A stretch of DNA of 64,000 nucleotides from Plectrocnemia conspersa (GCA_009617715.1 VTFK01000033.1:1116001-1180000), one strand, 5' to 3'. Positions 1 to 11,016 are shown, numbered from the stretch's first letter. The notes: a model not told the origin generated them from the sequence alone. Numbers and translations: made by a program.

Positions 1-1325
1 TGTAGTTTTTTAAAAACTAAATGATGTTAATTAGATGTAATTTTATATAGGCGAAGAATGCAGACCGCTTAAAAAAATAAAGACGGGTATAATGAATACA
101 GGATAATCATCGGAACCTTACGAAGAATATGTAGGTAATTATTTGTATAGATCGCCTCTTAATCTTTTGATCCAATCTAAATTGTTATTTTAACAGAGAT
201 GAGGGAATCAAATGTGGATTTTTCAAAGGCTTGAGCATGAACTGAGTGAAGGGGCCGATCGCGGGTCAGCCTCGATAGCATCAGACAATGGTTGCGGAGC
301 ATGTGCGCCTCGTACAAGTTGACCAGTTAACGCTCACCATGGAAAGAACAATGGGTACTAATTAAATGTGATACGTCTATGAAAAATATTCTGGCCATCG
401 TCATTCTCACAAAAACCATGACATCACAGAATTTGTACATAAAAGTACCAAAAAAAAGAGGTGGTCTCTTTTGTATGGTCGTAACAACACTAGTTTTTAA
501 ATCTTGACCTGTTTTATCACTAATGATTTCGTGCAACTTTATATATGCCATTTTAAAGCTCATGCATTTCACATTCTTTGCAATATTGGGTTCAATTCTT
601 GCTCGTTTTGCTGAAGAAATTTTAGTTCCATCGTCAGGATCAACATATATTCAAAGATATTTTCGACGTCTGAGGCTCAGGGTCTATTTCCATAGTTGAA
701 GTTGTTGCAATTTTTCTGCCGAGCGCCTTCGCCACTTCGTAAGCAAACACAGAACTTTTTTATTTCTCAAGGCTCTGATGCAACGGCCTCACATAGGCAC
801 ACGTAACAATATCTCAATATATTATACATATATATAAATATAATACTCTTTGACGCATTGACGTTAATACTCATGCTTTTCTAAATTTTACTTGCTTAAT
901 ATTATAAACAAATCGATAATATTTTGGTTATATAGATTTTTGCAGCTTAACTGCCATAGTTTAACGCTATTGAGTCGATCGATGCTTGTTTCACGAAATA
1001 TATTGACATTATTTTGTAATATTTATCAAGAGAGAGCACAGTGGGTTATTGTGGAAGTTTATCTTAAGCTGTGATCGATTATATTGCCAATGAATAAATT
1101 TATATATACCGTTTGTTTGTTCTATAATTTATCGTAACTTAAGATAACAACACATCTCATTAAAAATGCAAGTTTTTATACATTATTTATCGTAATAAAA
1201 AATCGTTGCTATAATTATATTATGTCTGACCAGTTTTTCGAAATAGCAGGTTTACCGAGAGGCGGAGGGGAGGGGAGTAAAGACAAATTTCTGGGGCCCG
1301 ACTGGTAAAAGTCATAGCAAGAATA
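1..1325 (+). repeat. Segmental duplicate of the SLC25A42 3' region
   Basis: About 1.3 kb matches 23744-25090 nearly base for base, starting at the first base of the window, so it may extend to the left. Shared sequence includes the end of an intron, two exons, a short intron and the 3' flank, including the CCAATGAATAAA stretch near 1090 and 24880. An interior block differs: about 560-785 here and about 24320-24585 in the intact locus do not align, so one copy had an insertion or replacement. The match fades near 1325, about 100 bases before the tandem PARP-like array. Read directly by comparing the two stretches. Confidence 0.9.
51..330 (+). pseudogene. SLC25A42: Decayed copy of the last two exons of SLC25A42
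   Basis: The copied penultimate exon is 51-134 (84 nt, the same length as in the intact gene) with its splice sites kept. The copied last exon is about 197-330. An AGA codon has become TAA at 70-72, a TGG tryptophan in the conserved NWVKGP motif has become TGA at 243-245, and a deletion of about 14 bases plus changes near 263-275 breaks the GISFAS segment. It cannot encode a working carrier end and has no upstream exons in the window. It is the dead partner of the intact exons at 23793-24086. Confidence 0.92.
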
Positions 1326-1630
1326 TTTATTTATTTTATTTTTTAGATTAAATTAAGACCATCGTGGCATACCGAACGTAATAACGTGGTCGAAAACAAA
1401 TTTTAAGTTTATAAAACATAAAAAAAAACGTATATATACATAAATATAACAATACTTAAACATTTATTTAATTATCAAAATATAAAAAGTATCACTTTTA
1501 CTCATACATCATGGTGGCCAACGCTAAATGCGTGCAAATGCAAATTTCAATTACATAAAGAATTTAAAACAGAGTTTCATTAGTCAGTGAGTGCATCTAA
1601 GGAATTGGTGGAAGAATATTTGCTTATAGT

Positions 1631-3562
1631 TTAAGCGATGGTTTCGCCTGAAAAATAGAGTAAATACTCCGGATAAAACATGTCTTCTCTGTACACATTG
1701 ACAGACAAGGGCTTGATTTTGCCGTAATCGACAGAAGTTCCTGTAGAAGTGGGCGGTTCACTTTGACACATGTCGCAAACGATGACAGAAGATACTACCA
1801 TGCACTTCCATTCACCGATGATCTGGCACTTGTGACATTCGTGGCTCGAAAACTTGCTGAACTTAATGAATCCGTACCTTTGGATGATGTCAAGGAAACT
1901 GCACTCGGCTAGCTTTCGCAGATTAATTTTGAAAGCGCGATACAGCAGCATCTGCCTCACGCCTGCTTTGCCGTGGAGTATCTCGTGCTCCTTTTCGCGA
2001 AGCATCTTCATCGCTCTCAAGTGTGGATTGTTAATCTTTTGCACTTTGTGCACCTGAAAATGCTTTTGCGTCGACTTCATGAACTGCTTTTTGACGATGT
2101 TGAACTCTATCGAATCACAATCGGTTATCAAATGCGAAGGCATGAGAGATGTGATGGAGTAAGTCAAATTCTTTGGACTCCATACGTTTATTATTAGATC
2201 AGCAGACGACTGTACCGTATCCAGCCTGTTTATCTGACGTAGCATGTCAACTTTCTTATCATTCAACTTATCGATCACTTTTGATGCAGCACTATTTTTG
2301 ACTCTGAACTCTTCGAGCTGCTTTGATGACACCTTTTTCATTTTTTGCAACTCATCAATCTCTCCTGATAATATATCCTTAATTTTCTTTAAATCAGTAA
2401 TCTTTAAGTATAAATTGTTGTAGTCGATTCTGTCTGATACTTTTTGTTTATTAAATGCATCAATCTCTTTCATTATGTTATCTTTTTCAGCGATCTTAGT
2501 CCGTAAATTGTTATAGTCAATTGTGACAGATTCTTTTTGTTTGTTTAATGCATTAATCTCTCTCATTATGTTATCTTTTTCAGCGATTTTAGTACATAAA
2601 TTGTTATAATCGACTGTGACTGATTCTTTTTGTTTGTTTAATGCATCAATCTCTTTCAATATGTCCTGTTTTTTAAGATTGTATTCGTTCAAATTTAATC
2701 GTGCATTATTTGTGTCATTTAGGTATTCAATCCGTCTTTGCATTTCATTGTTCTTTGTCCGCAATTCAGTGATCTCTTTGACGAAAATATCTTGTTCTTG
2801 TTTAGCATATAATACGCTGTTCTGTTTATAATTCTCGAACTTCTTTTTTTCAAAAGTTAACTCGTCCGTAGTAACATTGGCTTGATCAAGTTGGTTTTTT
2901 ATACTAAGTACCTCGTGGTTTTTAACGAATAACTCTTTCTGTGTCTTCTGTAAAGATTTTTCTAAATCTGTAATTCTTTCCTTTCCCATTTTTATTTCCT
3001 CGTCAGTAGGTCTTCTGTGGAACGATAATTCAAAATATTAATAACTAATTATTTCATCAAAATTAAAAGTAAATAAAAAAATCGAATGACCAACAAACTT
3101 ATTTGAAAGCCAAAAAGTAAAAAAAACATATTTAATAGGAAACACATAATATGTTAATAAGTTTATGAACATGTATTTTAATTTATTTGCCGCGTAACGA
3201 AAACGTTATGGATTTTTCGAAATATTATTTTAATTATTAATTTTATATATACATAATACAAACTCGAATAAAGTTTTTAAACAATACAGTCAATTGTCAA
3301 GCTTATTACAATTCCGTAAAATAACTAACATGATAAGAATGTCTGTTAACAATAATGAAAGCCAAAAACAATAGCAACGTAGCTAAAAATAATTATTACA
3401 TTATTGAATATAAAAATTATCAGCACGTGATTCTATAAAGATATATATTGACGCCATTTGGCAGCTGATTTAATATGTATACTGATAAGAATGATAGGAG
3501 AATAATATTTTGACAAACATGAAGATTTTTTAATAATATGCATACCCTTGATCGTTGCCCAT
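1631..3562 (-). CDS. Coiled-coil protein with divergent PARP-like C-terminal domain, copy 1
   Basis: Model: exon 1 is 3546-3562 and exon 2 is 1631-3014, giving 466 aa. The 17-nt exon 1 carries ATG GGC AAC GAT CAA GG, followed by a GTATG donor; the acceptor is ..TTCCACAG before 3014. The in-frame ATG at 2989 is probably internal, because the sister copy has AAG there and stays open to the same acceptor. Residues about 15-285 are charged coiled coil with three 31-34-residue repeats (KEIDALNKQKES type). Residues about 289-466 resemble a PARP catalytic domain: EF..VK..F.KS before V.KI.NP.L, then LHG (His about 353), GFIKFSK where PARPs have GxYFA, and YPEYL (Glu about 455) near the end. Four cysteines (CHKC and CDMC) lie between. 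The His and Glu are kept but the Tyr position reads Lys, so activity is uncertain. An AATAAA signal lies near 1463-1468. The partner and substrate are unknown. Confidence 0.75.
2370..2665 (-). repeat. 93-bp coding minisatellite, three units (copy 1)
   Basis: Three successive units of 93 to about 102 bp encode the KEIDALNKQKES..DYNNL..KI motif. The unit is a multiple of three, so unit number can change without breaking the frame. The sister copies have about six and nine to ten units. Confidence 0.85.
3015..3545 (-). other. Intron of PARP-like copy 1
   Basis: A 531-bp AT-rich intron with a GTATG donor and a CAG acceptor, nearly identical to the intron of copy 2 (6511-7044). No other coding signal is seen in it. 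Confidence 0.7.
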
Positions 3563-3930
3563 TTTGATGCAGACGTCGCGTCGTATGCTTTAAGATTGAC
3601 TAGATATTTCCAATCGATTTGTTTAAAAGTCTTTCTGCTTCGATATTGATACGAAAATCTTCGGATTTCACCAAGTGTTGCCAGCCTCGTAAATGATAAA
3701 TATAAATAATGATTAGATTATCCGCGCTTGCAATTTGAGTATTGTTTGAAATATTGGTCAACTACCCAATAAACACAGCTATCCGACTTTTAAACATCTT
3801 TCAGATAGTATTAATAGGTTCTTATCCAGGTACACTCAGTTGGTAAACGCATTATGGTTTAACCGTCAATGATATTATTAAAGATTTACCCTGCTGTAAC
3901 GCATTGTCATTTCAGTTTTTTCCATGGGAG
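3563..3930 (-). promoter_or_regulatory. 5' UTR and upstream region of PARP-like copy 1
   Basis: This block lies directly upstream of the start exon and is almost the same as 7062-7400 above copy 2. The corresponding stretch above copy 2 is open for about 60 codons in another frame and looks like a reading frame, but that frame cannot be spliced in phase to the main exon, so I treat the block as 5' UTR. No clear TATA box stands out. Confidence 0.4.
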
Positions 3931-4545
3931 TAGGGTAAAAATTGGCCATTGCTAATAAAATAGTGCCGTTGCAGTGGATACGCTCAATTATCTATCATTC
4001 ATATTAAGACTTTTTATAACAATATTACACCTTAAAATAAATGAGAATCGAATGAAGCACATTAAAACCGAATTTTGACCAATAGGAGAGCTCAAAAAAC
4101 AATTATCACTTCTCAGAAGTCAAAAATCCATGTCAAAAGCAAAAAAATCCTGTCGACGCCGTCACAATTTTATTGCTTTTGACATGAATTTTTGCCTTCT
4201 CAAAAGTGATAATTGTTTTTGCACCCTCCTATTGACCAAAATTCGATTTAAAAATACTTTGACCAATACTCTCATGTTAGAAGTCTATAGTGTAATATCG
4301 AAAGCATACTTTAGTGCCAAAAAACTAAGGAGCAATATGCGAAATGCAACGTCTGTCTGTACTTCTTCCTCCGTTTATTATCCCCGAGAGTTGAGTTGGC
4401 TTAGTTTGTATTTTGGACTTGACTTAAAGATAGTTCTGAAAATATAATAAGTTTTAGAACTTTCATTAGGCCAAGTTGGATTTGGTTAATTTGTGTAGGT
4501 TCGGTTTGGGTTTGAACAACAAATGTACGATGTATGTTTGAACAA
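3930..4545. mobile_element. Foldback (hairpin) non-autonomous element, in array unit 1
   Basis: Inverted arms GTCAAAAGCAA.. and ..TTGCTTTTGAC face each other around 4130-4190, with outer halves GACCAATAGGAGAG (about 4078) and CTCCTATTGACC (about 4228). Flanking sequence ending near TTGGGTTTGAACAAC is shared with other copies in this window (about 7440, 25850, 28560, 33215 and 61950). The GC-rich centre present at 28.7 kb is lost here. The element has no coding capacity. The 105-aa frame across it is just the hairpin read through. Confidence 0.8.
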
Positions 4546-4736
4546 AAAATCAATGAATTTAAAACATTTATTTAATTATCAAAATATAAAAAGTATCACT
4601 TTTTCTCATGTCATGGTGGCCAACTGTAAATACGTGCAAATGCAAATTTCAAGTACATAGAGGATTTGAAATAGAGTTTCAAATCCTGTGCAGTGAGTGC
4701 ATCTAATGAATTGGTGGAAGAATATTTGCTTATATT

Positions 4737-7061
4737 TTAAGCTATGGTTTCGCCTGAAAAATACAGTAAATACTCTGGATAAAACATATCTTCTCTGTAG
4801 ACGTTAAAAGATATAGCCTTGATTTTGCCGTAAACGACAGAATTTCCTACGGAAGCGGGCGGTTCACTTTGACACCTGTCGCAAACAATGACAGAAGATA
4901 CTAACATGCACTTCCATTCACCGATGTACTGGCTCTTGTGACATTCGTGGTTCGATATCTTGCTGAACTTGACGAATCCGAACCTTCGTATGGTGTCGAG
5001 GAAACTGCTCTCGGCTAGCTTTCGCAGATTCATTTTGAAAGCACGATACAGCAGCATCTGCCTCACGCCAGCTTTGCCGTGGAGTATCTCGTGCTCCTTT
5101 TCGCGAAGCATCTTCATCGCTCTCAAGTGCGGATTGTTAATCTTTTGCACCTTATGCACCTGAAAATGCTTTTGCGTCGACTTCATGAACTGCTCTTTGA
5201 CGATGTTGAACTCTAGCGAATCACAATCGACTATCAAATGCGAAGGCGTGAGAGATGTGATGGAGTAAGTCAAGTTCCTTGAACTCCATTCGTTCTTTAC
5301 TAGATCAGCAGACAGCACTCCCTTATCCAGCGCGTTTTTCTGTTGTAGCATATCAACTTCCTTATCAATCTGTTTTGATGCAGCACTACTATTAGCTCTG
5401 AGCTCTTCGACCTGCTTTAATGACACCGCTTTTATTTTTTGCAATTCGTCAAGCTCTTGTGATAATATATCTTTCATTTTTATTAAATCGCCGATCGCAA
5501 TGCGTAAATTGTTATAGTCGATTGTGTCTGATTCTTTTTGCTCGTTTAATACAGCAAGCTCTTTCAATATGTTATCTTTTTCGGCGATTTTAGTGCGTGA
5601 ATTGTTATAGACGATTATTTCTGATTCTTTATACTTGCTTAATGCATAAATCTCTCGTGATATAATACCCTTCATTTTAATCAATTCGGTGATCTTAGTT
5701 TGTAAATTGTTATAGTCAATTGTGTCTGATTCTTTTTGTTTGTTTAGTGCATTAATCTCTTTCAATAAGCTTTCTTTTACAGCGATCTTAGTGCGTAAAT
5801 TGCTATAGTCGATTGTGACTGATTCTTTTTGTCTGTTTAATGCATCAATCTCTTCCAATATGTTTTCTTTTTCAGCGATTTTAGTGCGTAAATTGTTATA
5901 GTCGATTGTGACTGATTCTTTTTGTCTGTTTAATGCATCAATCTCTTTCAATATGTTTTCTTTTTCAGCGATTTTAGTGCGTAAATTGTTATAGTCGATT
6001 GTGACTGATTCTTTTTGTTTGTTTAATGCATCAATCTCTTTCAATATGTCTTGTTTTTTAATATTGAATTCGTTCAAATTTATTCGTGCATTATTTGTGT
6101 CATTTAGGTATTCAATCCGTCTTTGCATTTCGGTGTTCTTTGTCTGCAATTCAGTGATCTTTCTTGCGAAAATTTCTTGTTCTTGTTTAGCAAAGAATAC
6201 GCTGTTCTGTTTATAAATCTGGAATTTCCTTTTTTCCAAAGCTAATTCGTCCTTAGTAGCCTTGGCTTGATCAAGTTGGTTTTTTATACTAAGTACCTCG
6301 TGGTTTTTAACGAATAACTCTTGCTGTGTCGTCTGTAAAGATTTTTCCAAAGCTAATTCGTCCTTAGTAGCCTTGGCTTGATCAAGTTTATTTTTTATAC
6401 TAACTACCTCATGGTTTTTAACGAATAACTCTTGCCGTGTCGTCTGTAAAGATTTTTCTAAATCTATAATCCTTTCCTTTCCCTTTTTTATTTGCTCGTC
6501 AGTAGGTCTTCTGTGGAACGAAAATTCAACATATTAATAACTAATTATTTCATCAAAATTAAAAGTAAATATATAAATTGGATGACCAACAAACTTATTT
6601 GAGAGCCCAAAAGTAAAAAAAAAAACATATTTAATAGGAAACACATAATATGTTAATAAGTTTATGAACATGTATTTTAATTTATTTGCCGCGTAATGAA
6701 AACGTTATGGATTTTTCGAAATATTATTCTAATTATTAATTTTATATATACATGATACAAACTAGAATAAAGTTTTCAAACAATACAGTCAATTTTCAAG
6801 CTTATTACAATTCCGTAAAATAACTAACATGATAAGAATGTCTGTTAACAATAATGTAAGACAAAAACAATAGTAACGTAGCTAAAAATAATTATTACAT
6901 TATTGAATATAAAAATTATCGGCAAATGATTCTATAAAGATATATTTTGACGCCATTTGGCAGCTGATTTAATATGTATACTGATAAGAATGATAGGAGA
7001 ATAATATTTTGACAAACATGAAGATTTTTTAATAATATGCATACCCTTGATCGTTGCCCAT
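4737..7061 (-). CDS. Coiled-coil protein with divergent PARP-like C-terminal domain, copy 2
   Basis: Model: exon 1 is 7045-7061 (ATG GGC AAC GAT CAA GG) and exon 2 is 4737-6510, giving 596 aa. The large exon is open past 6350 up to the CAG acceptor beside 6510, and there is no ATG between, so the 17-nt start exon is needed. The N-terminus holds a tandem duplication of about 40 residues (the KNHEV.SIKN.LDQAKATKDELALEK block occurs twice). Six repeats of 31-34 residues follow, all predicted coiled coil. The C-terminal about 178 residues are the PARP-like domain: LHG with His about 483, GFVKFSK at the usual GxYFA site, and YPEYL with Glu about 585. It differs from copy 1 by HECHKS in place of HECHKC, which loses one of the four cysteines. 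It is the longest intact member. An AATAAA signal is near 4567-4572. Confidence 0.75.
5465..6050 (-). repeat. 93-bp coding minisatellite, about six units (copy 2)
   Basis: About six successive units. The adjacent units at roughly 5850-6040 differ by only a few bases over 93 bp, which points to recent unequal exchange or slippage. Spacing variants of 102 bp carry an extra LIKMK-type insert. Confidence 0.88.
6511..7044 (-). other. Intron of PARP-like copy 2
   Basis: A 534-bp AT-rich intron, near-identical to 3015-3545. A short open frame at 6932-7171 overlaps it and the 5' UTR. It lacks an ATG and its phase does not fit the main exon, so I do not call it. Confidence 0.7.
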
Positions 7062-7400
7062 TTTGATGCAGACGTGGCGTCGTGTGCTTTAAGATTGACT
7101 AGATATCCAATCGATTTGTTTGAAAGTCTTACTGCTTCGATATTGATACGAAAATCTTCAGATTGCACCAAGTGTTGCCAGCCTCGTAAATGATAAATAT
7201 AAATAATGATTAGATTATCAGCACTTGCGAATTTTAGTATTGTTTGAAATATTGGTCAACTACCCAATAAACACAGCTATCCGACCTTTAAACATCTTTC
7301 AGATAGTATTAATATGTTCTTATCCAGGTACACCCAGTTGGTAAACGCATTATGGTTTAACCGTCAATGTTATTATTAAAGATTTACCCTGTTGTAACGC
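7062..7400 (-). promoter_or_regulatory. 5' UTR and upstream region of PARP-like copy 2
   Basis: Counterpart of 3563-3930. Because the two upstream regions are so alike, both intact copies probably share their control. No specific factor site is recognised. Confidence 0.4.
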
Positions 7401-7434
7401 ATTGGGCATTTCAAATTTTTCCGGGGGAGTAGGG

Positions 7435-8065
7435 TAAAAATTGGCCATTGCTAATAAAATAGTGCCGTTGCAGTGGATACGCTCAATTATCTATCATTCA
7501 TATTAAGACTTTTTATAACAATATTACACCTTAAAATAAATGAGAATCGAATGAAGCACATTAAAACCGAATTTTGACCAATAGGAGAGCTCAAAAAACA
7601 ATTATCACTTCTCAGAAGTCAAAAATCCATGTCAAAAGCAAAAAAATCCTGTCGACGCCGTCACAATTTTATTGCTTTTGACATGAATTTTTGCCTTCTC
7701 AAAAGTGATAATTGTTTTTGCGCCCTCTTATTGACCAAAATTCGATTTAAAAATACTTTGACAAATACTCTCATATTAAAAGTCTATAGTGTAATATCGA
7801 AAGCATAGTTTAGTGTCGAAAAACTATGGAGCAATATGCGAAATGCAACGTCTGTCTGTACTTCTTCCTCCGTTTATTATCCCCGAGAGTTGAGTTGGCT
7901 TAGTTTGTATTTTGGACTTGATTTAAAGATAGTTCTGAAAATATAATAAGTTTTAGAACTTTCATTAGGCCAAGTTGGATTTGGTTAATTTTTGTAGGTT
8001 GGGTTTGGGTTTGAACAACAAATGTGCGTTTCGCAACTGTCAAATTGAGTTTAATTGACATTTTA
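7435..8065. mobile_element. Foldback element, in array unit 2
   Basis: Same element at the same place as in unit 1, so it was inserted before units 1 and 2 separated. It keeps the arms GTCAAAAGCAA and TTGCTTTTGAC around 7630-7690 and the outer end near TTTCGCAACTGTCAAATTG (about 8029-8047), which is missing from the unit 1 copy. Confidence 0.8.
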
Positions 8066-8109
8066 GAACAGCATAATATTTCATTAACGCTTATCTGTTA
8101 AATTATATT

Positions 8110-8119
8110 TTCGCCAGTA

Positions 8120-8210
<91 letters not shown>
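8110..8210. repeat. (TA)n microsatellite
   Basis: About 90 bases of almost pure TA. It is flanked by TTCGCCAGTAAA on the left and TATCTACTGGTGA on the right, an imperfect inverted pair. A similar arrangement occurs at 25.6-25.85 kb. Confidence 0.95.
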
Positions 8211-8837
8211 GTGTATCTACTGGTGATAAAGTATGCCGATATGACATATTTTAAATAAAAGAGAAAGATTTCTTTGAGGGATAACCTGAGAATTTCTGTA
8301 TTAGAATCAGGGACGTTATTTCGGCTGTTTTGATCATTTTAATTTCATTAATTCATAATATTTAATTAAATCCCAACAGAATTTTTGTAGAATTGCAATT
8401 GTACAAAATCAGCACAGGTATTCAGTGCGGATGTTGGGCTCTAATGCTTACTTGCATAAAATAACACTGTAATTCGTGATTTTTTGCATCCTGGTTAGTC
8501 ACAAAAGGATATGTATCATCACTGTCGTCGTCATTGCTTACTGTTTGATGCTTTGAATAAATTACTTCAACAATTGCATTTACGCAGTCTGAATTTTCAT
8601 CGGAACATGCTAAATTGCCATCTATTGGCAAAAAATTCTCAGAAAATTGGAGCCTCTTCATTATTTATATTTACTGTCCTAATTAAGTGGAAGTTAGTGT
8701 CTTTTTTTGATCTCTGTTCCTTGAGATTTGGCCTAAATAATCGGCTGTCTCGATAAACCAGTGGCCGAATTCAGCAGAATCGACTTATACATCAAACATA
8801 TCTAACAGGTTATGTAATTGAGGCAGGACAAAAAACC
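8211..8837. other. Spacer between array units 2 and 3
   Basis: About 630 bases unlike the spacers of the other units. Two overlapping open frames of about 80 codons lie on opposite strands (around 8422-8756), with no recognised domain and no supporting splice sites. I see no gene here. Confidence 0.5.
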
Positions 8838-8965
8838 AATGAATTTAAAACATTTATTTAATTATCAAAATATAATAAGTATCACTTTTTCTCATACGTC
8901 ATAGTGGTCAACGGTAAGTGCAATTACGTCGCTATGTTTACTATTATTCCTTGTACAGAGTTTCG

Positions 8966-11016
8966 TTAGTCAATGAGTGCATCTAAAGACTTGGTGGAAG
9001 AATACATGCTTTTAGTTTGAGCGATGGTTTCGCCAGAAAAATAGAGTAAATACTCCGGATAAAACAGGTCTTCTCTGTACACATTGACAGACATAGGCTT
9101 GATTTTGCCGTAATCGACAGAAGTTCCTGTGGAAGTAGGCGGTTTACTTTGACACCTACTACCATGCACTTCCATTCACCGATGATCTGGCACTTGTGAC
9201 ATTCATGGTTCGATATCTTGCTGAACTTGATGAATCCGTACCTTTGGATGATGTCAAGGAAACTGCACTCGGCTAGCTTTCGCGGATTCATTTTGAAGGC
9301 GCGATACAGCAGCATCTGACTCACGTCTGCATTGCCGTGGAGCAGCTCGTGCTCCTTAACGCGAAGAATCTTCATCGCTCTCAAGTGCGGATTGTTAATT
9401 TTTGCACTTTATGCACCTGAAAATGGTTCTGCGTAGACTTCATGAACTGCTCTTTGACGACGTTGAACTCTAGCGAATTGCAATCGGTTATCAAATGCGA
9501 AGGCATGAGAGATGTGATGGAGTAAGTCAAATTCTTTGGACTCCATATGTTCATTATTGGATCAGCAGACAACAGTCTCTTATCCAACTTGTTTATCTGA
9601 CGTAGCATATCATCTTTCTTATCGTTCAACTTATCAATCTCTTCTGATGCAACACTATTTATAACTCTGAACTCTTCAAGCTGCTTTGATGATTCCGTTT
9701 TTATTTCTTTCAATTCATCAATCTCTCCTGATAATATATCCTTAATTTTCTTTAAATCGGTAATCTTAAAGTGTAAATTGTTATAGTCGATTATGTCTGA
9801 TTCTTCTTGTTTGTTAAATGCATCAATCTCTTCCATTATGTTCTCTTTTTCGGCGATCTTAGTGCGTAAATTGTCAAAGTCAGCTGTGACAGATTCTTTT
9901 TGTTTGTTTAATGCATCAATCTCTTTCAATATGTTCTCTTTTTCGGCGATCTTTGTGCGAAAGCTATCATAGTGATAAAATTTATAGTCAATTGTAACTG
10001 TTTCTTTAAGTTTGATAAATGCATCAATCTCTTTAATTATGTTATATTTTTCGTCAATCTTAGCGCGTAAATTGTCATAGATAGCTGTGACAGATTCTTT
10101 TCGTTTGTTTAATGCATCAATCTCTTCTTTTTGTCTGTTACTTTTTGTTTGTTTTGTGCCATAAGTATCTGAAAATAGCTATAATTTTTGGCGATTTTAG
10201 TGCGTAAATTGTTATAGTCAATTGTGACTGATTCTTTTTGTTTGTTTAATGCATCAATCTCTTGTGATATTTTATCCTTTATTCTTATCAAATCTGCTAT
10301 CTTAGTTTGTAAATTGTTATAGTCAATTGTGTCTGATTCTTTTGTTTGTTTTGTGCATTAATCGTTTTCAATAAGTTTTCTTTTACAGCGATCTTAGTGC
10401 GTAAATTGTTAAAGTCAATTGTTTCCGATTCTTTATGTTTGTTTAATGCATCAATCTCTTGTGATATTTTACCCTTTATTCTCGTCAAATCTGCGATCAT
10501 AGTGCGTAAATCGCTATAGTTGATTTCGTCTGATTCTTTTTGTTTGTTTAATGCATCAATCTCTTTCAATATGTTTTCTTTTTCAGCGATTTTAGTGCGT
10601 AAATTGTTATAGTCAATTGTGACTGATTCTTTTTGTTTGTTTAATGCATCAATCTCTTTCAGTATGTCTTGTTTTTTAAGATTGATTTCGTTCAGATTTA
10701 ATCGTGCATTATTTGTGTCATTTAGGTATTCAATTCGTCTTTGCATTTCGTTGTTCTTTGTCCGCAATTCATTGATCTCTTTTGCGAAATTATCTTGTTC
10801 TTGTTTAGAAAATAATTCGCTGTTCTGTTTATAATTCTTGAATTTCCTTTTTTCAAAAGCTAATTCGTCCATAGTAGCATTGGCTTGATCAAGTTGTTTT
10901 TTTACACTAAGTAGCTCATGGTTTTTAACTAATAACTCTTGGCGTGTCGTCAATAAAGATTTTTTTAAGTCTGAAATCCATGCCATGCCTTTTTTATCCG
11001 CTCGACAGTAGTTGTC
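8966..11016 (-). pseudogene. Coiled-coil/PARP-like copy 3, disrupted
   Basis: The large exon equivalent runs from an acceptor beside 11016 down to about 8966. A deletion of roughly 28 bases near 9155 removes the segment with CDMC and shifts frame. A one-base deletion near 9401 shifts frame at the INNPHL motif. Further frame breaks and stops lie around 9940-10110 and near 10345, inside the repeat region. The normal TAA after GETIA is CAA here, so the frame would run on. The start-exon site near 11285-11300 has lost the ATGGGCAACGATCAAGG stretch. LHG and YPEYL motifs remain. It is related most closely to copy 1 over the C-terminal half. Confidence 0.88.
9735..10670 (-). repeat. 93-bp coding minisatellite, about nine to ten units (copy 3)
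   Basis: The longest run of the KEIDALNKQKES repeat in the window, with several units broken by stops and frameshifts. It shows that repeat number differs about threefold among the three copies. Confidence 0.8.

Larger units (their letters stand above)
1430..4560 (-). repeat. Tandem duplication unit 1 (gene, promoter side and foldback element)
   Basis: The same order of sequence is seen three times: 1430-4560, 4556-8060 and 8838-11540. Each begins with the 3' flank carrying TTTATTTAATTATCAAAAT (the AATAAA polyadenylation signal on the minus strand), then the large exon, the intron, the start-exon region and upstream sequence. Units 1 and 2 also share a foldback element at their upstream end; unit 3 lacks it. 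Confidence 0.9.
4556..8060 (-). repeat. Tandem duplication unit 2
   Basis: Second repeat of the array. Its upstream half (about 6510-8060: intron, start exon, upstream region and foldback) is very close to unit 1, more so than the 3' half of the gene. Confidence 0.9.

Noticed and set aside
4130..4447. 105-codon plus-strand frame
   Set aside because: It is the foldback hairpin read through; nothing similar to a protein domain.
6932..7171. 79-codon minus-strand frame upstream of PARP-like copy 2
   Set aside because: It lacks an ATG (starts at TTG), its equivalents in the other units are changed, and its phase at the GTATG donor would hit a stop in the next exon. A different frame with an ATG fits.
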